From Laccaria trichodermophora (Eukaryota > Basidiomycota > Agaricomycetes > Agaricales > Hydnangiaceae): DNA of 64,000 bases. Location: the NCBI GenBank assembly GCA_018417955.1, contig JACTVC010000001.1, positions 5,252,677 through 5,316,676 on the forward strand, read 5' to 3'. The position numbers and the translations under genes are program-made. The notes beneath the pieces are model-generated. The model made no database searches. It was not told the origin of the DNA and saw only the letters and a program-made list of their open reading frames with translations. Positions 57,660 through 64,000 of this stretch are shown here, piece after piece; the stretch's first letter is position 1; every line of letters starts with the position of its first letter.

Positions 57660-59226
57660 AAAAGGTGAGTTGATATGTAGTGAAGATATATATATTGATG
57701 TTGTAAATATATATATGCATTTGAGTAAGATATAAAAGATATATCCTAGTTCAAGATATAGTTCAAAGATATATCCTGAGGCAGGATATATGTCATCTGA
57801 AGATATTGTTCAAAAATATATCCTGAGGCAGGATATATGTCTTGTGAATATATCCTTGGTAAGATAAAGTAGAGAGATATATCTTGGTTCAGCATCTAAT
57901 TGAAATATTTAGGAGGAAGAAAGGAAGAGAAGGAGAGGAACAACAAAGAACTTGGTGAACTCTTTGTCCATAAATTTACAATCAAAACTCAGGAGAAAGA
58001 GAGAGGAAGGCAGGGAGAGAAAGAAGAGGAGGAGAGGAAGAAAGGAAGAGAAGGAGAGAAACAACAAAGAACTTGGTGAACTTGGTAAGATTTTTGTCCA
58101 TAAATTTACAATCAAACTCAAGAGACAAAGGGAGGAAGGCAGAAGGGAGGAAGAGGAGGAGAGGAAGAAAGAAAGAGAAGGAGAGAAGCAACCTTTAAAG
58201 AACTTGGTGAGGTTTTTGTTATACAGATGTGGGTGGGGTATGCAGATAAGGCACAACTGGAGGTCTCAGAGCTGAAGTGAGAGAAGAAGAGGAAGATCAA
58301 AGAACTTTGTCAACTTGATGGTTATACAGATGTGGATGGGGTATGCAGATATGGTGCAATTGGAGAGAGAAGAAGAGAAAGATCAAAGCACTTTGCCAAC
58401 TTGCTGTTAATACAGATGTGGGTGGGGTATGCAGATATGGTGCAATTGGAGAGAGAAGAAGAGAAAGATTAAAGCACTTTGTCAACTTGCTGTTAATGCA
58501 GATGTATGCAGATATGGTGCAATTGGAGAGAGAAGAAGAGAAAGATCAAAGCACTTTGTCAACTTGCTGTTAATACAAATGTGGGTGGGGTATGCAACTG
58601 AACAGAGAAGAAGAGAAAGATCAAAGCACTTTGTCAACTCAGAGGGTGTTTCAAGGCAGCTAAAGAATTTCATAGTGCAAACTGTATCTAGAGTGTCAAA
58701 GTGGATAATATGCAAGCAACTACTCAGGTAGGTCACAGATGCTATTGATGCCCCTTATTGCTACCTACATACTGCCAAAACCCCTGGAAATCATTGCAGA
58801 ATCTTCCAAAATATATATCCCAGACAGCAGAAAAATCACAAGTATTTTTGCTGAAACTAGGACCCCTGACACCCCTACAGACCCAAAAAATATATCCTTA
58901 CCACATCTGTGTCCCAAAATATATCCTAAGGCCAAGCCAGGGCAAAAATATATTTCTAAGGTGTGACAGTGACATTTCAGGGTCCACTCACCAAAAATAT
59001 ATCCTTACTGCATTTCACTTGCAAAATATATTTTGGGGGCGTGACACAGACATTATAATTTTTGTGTGACATTTCAGGGTCCATGTCTCAAGAATATATT
59101 TTAGATTTCAGAGCTTTTTAGGACCCATATATATCTAGAATCTAGATATGGTCCATGACATTTAGTCATGTAACTTACGTGGAGTTTGCATGACTAATAG
59201 TCAGTTGGTAGTGGGTGACTGAAGTG
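57660..59226 (-). repeat. Right inverted arm of the giant element
   Basis: It is the reverse complement of 37,159-39,460 in the same order: ATATATC satellite (57,690-57,890), GAAAGAGAAGGAGAG-rich and GGGTATGCAGATATGG repeats (57,900-58,650), then the outer 550 bp with AATATATTTTGGGGGCGTG. The outer 550 bp are almost identical between arms. Confidence 0.87.
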
Positions 59227-59554
59227 GTTTATCCAATCAGAGTCATCATGAGGTCTTTACCATCCCCCATGAGTTCCAGTGGATTCCAAGTGGAATGTCA
59301 GAATTCCATGGAATTCCAACGGAATCCAGTTGGCTGGAGCCTCAGCCATTCTGGTTTCCAATTCCATGGAAATTCCAATGGAATCTGACAGAATCCAGTG
59401 GACATTTGGGAGCCTCATGGAACCATTTCCATCGGAATCCATTGGAATTCCAATGGAAAGTACATGTGATATATTCCAGTCAAATTCCGACAGATTCCGA
59501 CAGATTCCAATGAATTCCAATATTTGTTGTTGTTATTATAATATATATAAAAAA

Positions 59555-59640
59555 TAAGTGGATGCATAAGGATTGAGCTCTAGCCTCAGGAAATGTCAAG
59601 TGAATTCTGAGCAGCAATATTTCCGCTACACCATATGGCT
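59555..59640 (-). other. tRNA-like module near the left TIR of the copy C element
   Basis: On the minus strand an A-box-like TGTAGCGGAAATATTGC (59,614-59,630) is followed by a B-box-like GAGCTCAATCC (59,570-59,580) and T6 (59,549-59,554). Its sequence differs from the modules at 3.1 and 35.6 kb, but position and outward direction are the same, so it may descend from another tRNA. Confidence 0.5.
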
Positions 59641-59739
59641 GTTAGAATTCTGGCAACATTTATTGTATATAACCCATCCTCATGGCCACCTTCCTAAATG
59701 AGTCATGGCGTTTGCTGGCCTCACCATCAGTATCTGTGT

Positions 59740-60355
59740 TTTGCTGTCAACCACAACCACAACCACAACCACCATCACCATGACCAGCACGATCACCTCC
59801 AATCACGCCCACGCCAATGGACAATGACAATGATGGACAACAACACAACAACAACAATGGACAACAACACGTCAGCAATGACAAGGACGGCCACACGTCA
59901 ATGGACAACAATGATGGACAACGACATGACAATGACAAGTCAGCAATGACAAGGATGGCCACATGTCGACGGATGATGAGGACGACAGCCACACATCAAC
60001 GGATGACAAGGACGATGGCCACACGTCAACCGACAAGCCTCCTCCCTTTTCCCTCCCCCCTCCCTTTTCTCTCCCCCTTCCTATTCCTTCCCCTTCCTGT
60101 TCCCTCCCCCTTCCTTTGTCCTCCCCCTTCCCTGTCCCTCCCCTCCTCTTCCCTCTCCCTTCCTTTTTCCTCCCCCTTCCCTGTCCCTCTGTTCCCTTTT
60201 CTCTCCCCCTTCCCTTTTCCATCCCCCATTCCTTTTCCCTCCCCCTTCCCTTGTCAATCCCCTATTCCTTGTGCCCCCCCCCCCTTCCTTTTCCCTTTTC
60301 CCTTCCCCCTTCCTCATTTCCTGCCCCTTCCTTGCCCATCCCCTCCCTCTCTAGT
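59740..60355. repeat. Minisatellite plus pyrimidine tract in the copy C element
   Basis: 59,740-60,030 is rich in ACAACAATGGAC and GATGAC units. 60,030-60,355 is a CCCTTCCCTCCCCC tract. Open frames across it are low-complexity artefacts. Confidence 0.85.
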
Positions 60356-60528
60356 ATACACTGTATGTAGTTAAATATGTTTTGTATTACAATTGAAATA
60401 CATCATTATTTGATCTAATTCACTTGTGAATTTTATAAGGAGGTCTGAATTTCTGACTTCAATAAATACAGCTCAAGTCACCTGACCTCTAGCTCAGTGC
60501 TGAACCTTCCTGTCTGATCAGAGCATGT

Positions 60529-60547
60529 GGGGGAGGGTAAAGTACTG
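60529..60547 (+). other. Internal right-type TIR next to KDZ copy C
   Basis: It reads CAGTACTTTACCCTCCCCC on the minus strand and is followed directly by AAGACCTG, which in copy A is internal coding sequence (position about 16,290). A non-autonomous member must once have inserted into the transposase gene here; its left end and the upstream gene part were later lost. Confidence 0.75.
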
Positions 60548-61248
60548 AAGACCTGTACAACCTCATGACCAACCAGCATCTGAACCACAAGTCAAACATT
60601 ATTTCAACCCTTCTCAATTTTATTGCATAGAAACTATAACTGCCCCATGTGGTGTTGTTATTGCATGGACTAAATTTGACAAGGCAGAATCACCAACAAA
60701 TATTTTAAATTGGTCAGAATCTATCTTTCCAACAGAGGAATCTAGACCAGATTACATTTGCATTGATAAAGCATGCCTAGTGCTTCAAACTGCAATAGCC
60801 AATGGGAGCTGGGAGTGGATATGGAAAAAGACTACTTGATTCATTGTGGATAGCTACCATTACATTGATCATTGCACAACTGACTATATCTGTTGTAAAT
60901 GGTGTAATTCTGCACCTCTCAATAGTTCTGCACCTAATCTGGTTATATCTGCTGTTGATAAAAATGGTCGACCATATTTGAAAAGAGCCTTCAATACTCA
61001 GGTACAGTTCTTAATTTTATAATATATATTTTATAACTTATTGCTTTTGCAGGCTTGTGAACAATTAAATTCATGGCTTGGTGGATTTGATTCCATCTTG
61101 AAAAAAATGACACAAGACTGGTTTCTTCATACTATACTTTTCTATCACACAAGATATGTGATTAGAAAGCAGGAATTAAGTAAAGATTCTACTGAAGAAG
61201 AAGAAGAAGAAGAAGAAGAAGAGGGAACAGTAGATGACTCACTTTAGA
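60548..61248 (+). pseudogene. CxC5/CxC6-type KDZ transposase, copy C (3' part)
   Basis: Nearly identical to the last 700 bp of copy A: NPSQFYCIETI, PDYICIDKACLVLQ, SYHYIDH, the same 53-bp intron (61,001-61,053) and ACEQLNSWLGGFDSI. Lesions are an in-frame TGA (60,837-60,839) where copy A keeps CGA, and a 9-base deletion near 61,112. The acidic end is extended by a GAA repeat. Upstream sequence is cut by the TIR at 60,547. Differences from copy A are mostly C-to-T or G-to-A, often at CpG. Confidence 0.87.
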
Positions 61249-61554
61249 ATTACACAAACTAAATGTATATACAATATCAATCAAGTATGCTGATCTATCA
61301 ATGCCATCTGATCAATCTATATTTAAAATCCATCCATAAAATTAGTAAGTGCATGGGAATTTCATTCAGAATCCAGCAGAATCCACTGGAATTCCATTCA
61401 GAATCCAGTGGAATCCATTGGAATTCCATTCAGAATCTGGTGGAATCCACTGGAATTTGAGATTCCTACCATTCTGGTGGACTCCGGATGGAATTCCGAC
61501 ATTCTATGGGAGTCTGCTGGAACTTATGGGGGAGGGTAAAGTACTGGTCATCAT

Positions 61555-61582
61555 CACAACTTGAGTTCCATATGTTAACAAT
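61555..61582 (+). repeat. Fragment of a copia LTR end
   Basis: CACAACTTGAGTTCCATATG followed by TTAACA resembles parts of the LTR at 37,055-37,146. The copy C element inserted next to it (TSD GTCATCAT), and ORF-A copy D begins just to the right. Confidence 0.5.
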
Positions 61583-63067
61583 GTTGTTAGAGTTGAATGA
61601 GCCCTTGAAGCTGCTGGTACTTCGGTTGCACCTCCCAAGCATGCTGTCAAATTATCAACCCCTTCCTTCCTCCCCCCTGCTTCTACTGTTTCAAGTAGCT
61701 GTTCTCATGTCAATTGTGAGCCTGAAGTTGCTGCTGGTCATGAAGATATAAGTGGTGAGGAGAGCAATGAGGAAGATAGTGATGAGGAAGGTGAGGGTGA
61801 TGAGGGTGATGAGGATACAGGCCATCCCTTGGTCAAAGGTAATATTTTCTTTTCTTATTGTTTTTTCTAGACATTGTTGAGTCTACTGGTGATAATTTCT
61901 GGGTTGAAGGTAACATTCTAATTTTGTTTAGTTTCACTTTTTTATCTATTCATTCTTATCTTTTCATAGATGTTGATCTTTCTAATTTGGCACCTCCCAA
62001 GACACCAGTGCCTGCCAATGGATCTTCACGTTCCACTGGGGGCATTTTGTGTGGGTGTGCCCTTGGAAATTCTTTCAATATAGGTGACTTTGTTGATGAT
62101 GCACTCCAAGAGGTCAGACCTCTTTCTAATGGTTGCGTTGAGATCACCATTGTCCAACACCCTCCTTCCAATGTTGTTATTGAGAACTCCACCTCACATT
62201 TGAATGTTAAGTCCCCATGCTTTGAGACATTGGGCCCACTTTTGAAGAAGGTCGCCAAGAGCTATTCCCCTGTTCACAGTAAGTGTTTGATTAAATTTGA
62301 AAATACACAATATAATAAGCTTTCTCATAGACCACAATTATCATGTTTATATTTTGGATAAGAAGCAGTGGTCTATCATGGGCTGTTATAACATCGTAGT
62401 TGAGGATGATGAGGAAGCTATTTGGGAGGAAGATGACATTGGTAAGGTTACATGTATTTTTCTGGTAGGTTTTCATTGGCTATTTTTTGTTTGAATTTTA
62501 TCCAAGTTATATTGAGGAAAACTATCCTGAAAAAATGGTTGCTTGTGCAATTCCACCATCCTTTCATCAGTGCTCAGTCTCTTTAGGTTCTCATTTGGGA
62601 TCTGTCCCTTGCTCCTTGTCAGTTCCTTCTGATTCTCGTGAACACTCTCAAGCATCATCTGTTAGTACATCTGAGGTGACTGGTCCTTCAAGGCTTTCTA
62701 ATGCCAACAAAGCTCTTCTCTTGGGTTATCTTGGCATTGATAGAGATCTTGCCTCTCTGGATAACCTGGGTTACAGTCTGCCTATCAGAAATTTAAGGCT
62801 ATTATAAATGCTACTCCAAAAGTTATGGGCTTGAGCAAAGATGCTGAGTGGAAGTCACAGTTTGATGATGGAGCTGTCTGGGTTCCTAACATTCTCAACT
62901 TCATTCATATCTTCATCACTAAGACTCAGTTCTATGGTGATCTGAAGGGGAAGAGAAAAGCTCCAGACAGTCCCAAGAAGAATCGTGATAAAGATAAACA
63001 TGTGGAGCAGAGAAAGCACAAGAAGTCAAGGCAGGCAAGGGATTTGGATGAGGAAGCTTCTGAGTAA
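61583..63067 (+). CDS. ORF-A of the KDZ TIR element, copy D
   Basis: Unknown function; the same gene as the fragments at 35,329-29,715. Open segments: GTSVAPPKHAVKLSTP, then an acidic run up to about 61,838; short segment 61,871-61,909; 61,970-62,278 (NLAPPKTPVPANG, GDFVDDALQEV); 62,331-62,441 (WSIMGCYNIVVEDDEEAIW); about 62,490-62,805; and 62,800-63,067 (VWVPNILNFIHIFI, YGDLKGKRKAPDSPKK, a Lys-rich C-terminus). Likely introns are 61,839-61,870, 61,910-61,969 and 62,279-62,330; later joins are uncertain, and a TGA lies in the first segment (about 61,597). No membrane helix or enzyme motif is seen. The acidic N-part and basic tail suggest a nuclear, DNA- or transposase-associated protein (inference). 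Confidence 0.6.
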
Positions 63068-63202
63068 GTAGGACTTGTGACTTTTTTCCTTTTTTTTTCA
63101 TTTCAGAATATGCATGGGACATGAATGAGCTGATTTGTACAGTAGTTTTACTTTTTTTTTTAGATCCACTTTGATGTTTGTTACAATGGTTATATCTCTT
63201 GT

Positions 63203-64000
63203 ATGCCGGCACTGGATCTTGCCTGGTTCTTCATCTGGTCTTGTCTAGTTTCACCTACATATGCTACCCCTCCTGTGCAGTGTCCCTTCCAGAATATCCC
63301 ATTCAGCACTTTTAGTGATGCCATACAATCAATATTTGGGTCCAATGTTTCTTTGGCTACTGTTCTTGCAGTTTCATACACCTTATTTGAAAATCCAGAT
63401 CTGTTAAATCTTCATTTTTGTCAACAACAGCAAATATATGGTGATGAATACAAAGTCCAAGTTACAGGATGGATAACTGCACTGAGCAATGCACTAGTGG
63501 ACAAGCTTGGAAATAAGAGAGCTGAACTTTATTCTGTGAAGAAGAACTTGTGTGAGAGCCAGATCGAAAGGCAAAAGTTGTACTTATGCTGGAAAGCTTG
63601 ACAAGCTAGCTGTGGTGTTTTGAAACTGTCAACATTTGGTGAGAAGGGAAATTATGAAGGAAAATTACTCCTCTATAAAATAGCAAAATTGAAGCAGCCT
63701 ATGTCATTTGTCCAGCTTCATTTGCATGTCAAACCTAGACTGTAGTCCAAGATCATTGTGTCAATCCACCAAGGCTTGTGACATACCATTGGTAACTTTG
63801 ATCAAGGCAGACAGTATACCAACATGTATCTGTGCTCACTGGAAGTGTCAAAGCTGTAAAACATTGTATACAGCTGTTCATGAAAGATTTGAAGATCCAT
63901 CAACTGTTCAAAATACTTTAAAATGAGTCTATATCAACTCAGCCAAATATAATTAATCTGGGCAGATTGTCTATTTGCAACAGAAGTCATAAATGCTGTG
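63203..64000 (+). pseudogene. CxC5/CxC6-type KDZ transposase, copy D, N-terminal part (runs off window)
   Basis: It corresponds to the start of copy B: CPFQNIPFSTFSDAIQSIFG, NVSLATVLAVSY, VTGWITALSNALVDKLGNKR. After a shift near 63,590 it continues with DIPLVTLIKADSI, ICAHWKCQSCKTLY and VHERF (63,790-63,880), the CxC5-like cluster. The order ORF-A then KDZ, on the same strand, is that of copy B. At least one frame shift and a stop (63,601) indicate decay. The rest lies beyond the window. Confidence 0.75.

Larger units (their letters stand above)
37151..59234. mobile_element. Giant (22-kb) KDZ DNA transposon with cargo genes
   Basis: The element is 37,159-59,226 (22,068 bp). It begins ACTTCAGTCACCCACTACC and ends with the inverse, GGTAGTGGGTGACTGAAGTG. 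Perfect 8-bp TSDs GTTTATCC lie at 37,151-37,158 and 59,227-59,234, in line with the 8-bp duplications of Zisupton-type KDZ elements. Long inverted arms (37,159 to about 39,460; about 57,660 to 59,226) flank three genes: cargo gene 1 (minus), cargo gene 2 (plus) and the KDZ transposase (plus). A 6-kb foldback element (48,663-54,663) splits the transposase. The 40-48 kb core is visibly richer in GC than the arms and the rest of the window. Cargo genes each carry one stop, so the copy is now inactive. Confidence 0.9.
59242..61554. mobile_element. TIR element carrying KDZ copy C
   Basis: The element is 59,250-61,546 (2,297 bp). Left TIR GAGGTCTTTACCATCCCCC (59,250-59,268); right TIR (61,528-61,546) reads CAGTACTTTACCCTCCCCC on the minus strand. 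The perfect 8-bp TSD GTCATCAT lies at 59,242-59,249 and 61,547-61,554. Inside are GGAATTCC subterminal repeats, a tRNA-like module, a minisatellite and a pyrimidine tract. A second right-type TIR follows (60,529-60,547), then KDZ copy C and the same tail as copy A. This shows that the CxC5/CxC6 KDZ gene belongs to this TIR family. The copy is chimeric and inactive. Confidence 0.88.

Overview
The window is eukaryotic and looks like transposon-dense, mostly AT-rich DNA of a mushroom-forming basidiomycete (Agaricomycetes). The evidence is short GT-AG introns, KDZ transposases with CxC5/CxC6-type cysteine clusters, hAT, Ty3/Gypsy and Ty1/Copia remnants, and a pair of hypothetical genes of a type I associate with Agaricomycete genomes. 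I see no host housekeeping gene, no rRNA, no canonical tRNA and no CRISPR array. Almost everything is a mobile element, often one inside another, and many boundaries can be fixed by target-site duplications (TSDs).

Layout. 0.7-1.3 kb: a hAT-type MITE. 2.1-5.1 kb: two members of one terminal-inverted-repeat (TIR) family, one inserted in the other. 5.2-11 kb: decayed repeats, including a relative of the 49-54 kb foldback element and a partial TIR-family member. 11.0-14.8 kb: a truncated Ty3/Gypsy pol on the minus strand. 15.4-17.3 kb: CxC5/CxC6 KDZ transposase copy A. 17.9-25.6 kb: a decayed hAT transposase gene split by a 6.4-kb, non-coding, near-palindromic element (18,074-24,508). 27.0-27.6 kb: an array of a palindromic motif. 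28.1-35.9 kb: KDZ copy B with an upstream accessory gene (here ORF-A), invaded by another TIR element (31,212-34,516). 35.9-37.1 kb: 3' end of a Ty1/Copia element with its LTR. 37,159-59,226: a 22-kb giant KDZ transposon. 59.2-61.5 kb: a TIR element carrying KDZ copy C. 61.6-64 kb: ORF-A copy D and the start of KDZ copy D, which runs off the window.

The giant element has inverted terminal arms of about 1.5-2.3 kb, an 8-bp TSD (GTTTATCC), two GC-richer cargo genes in divergent orientation, and a KDZ transposase gene that would be a clean 987-codon reading frame but for a 6,001-bp foldback insertion flanked by an 11-bp TSD. Its termini (ACTTCAGTCACCC) are shared with the 6.4-kb element at 18 kb, which therefore looks like a non-autonomous relative.

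A second system is the TIR family with consensus CAGTACTTTACCCTCCCCC and 8-bp TSDs. KDZ copies A and C lie inside such ends, so the CxC5/CxC6 KDZ enzyme is the likely mobilizer of the many non-coding copies. Several members carry a tRNA-like Pol III promoter module ending in a T-run near one end. Comparison of KDZ copies A and C shows opposite CpG transitions at ancestral arginine codons, a sign of methyl-CpG decay. All functions are inferred by reading the sequence; no database search was run.
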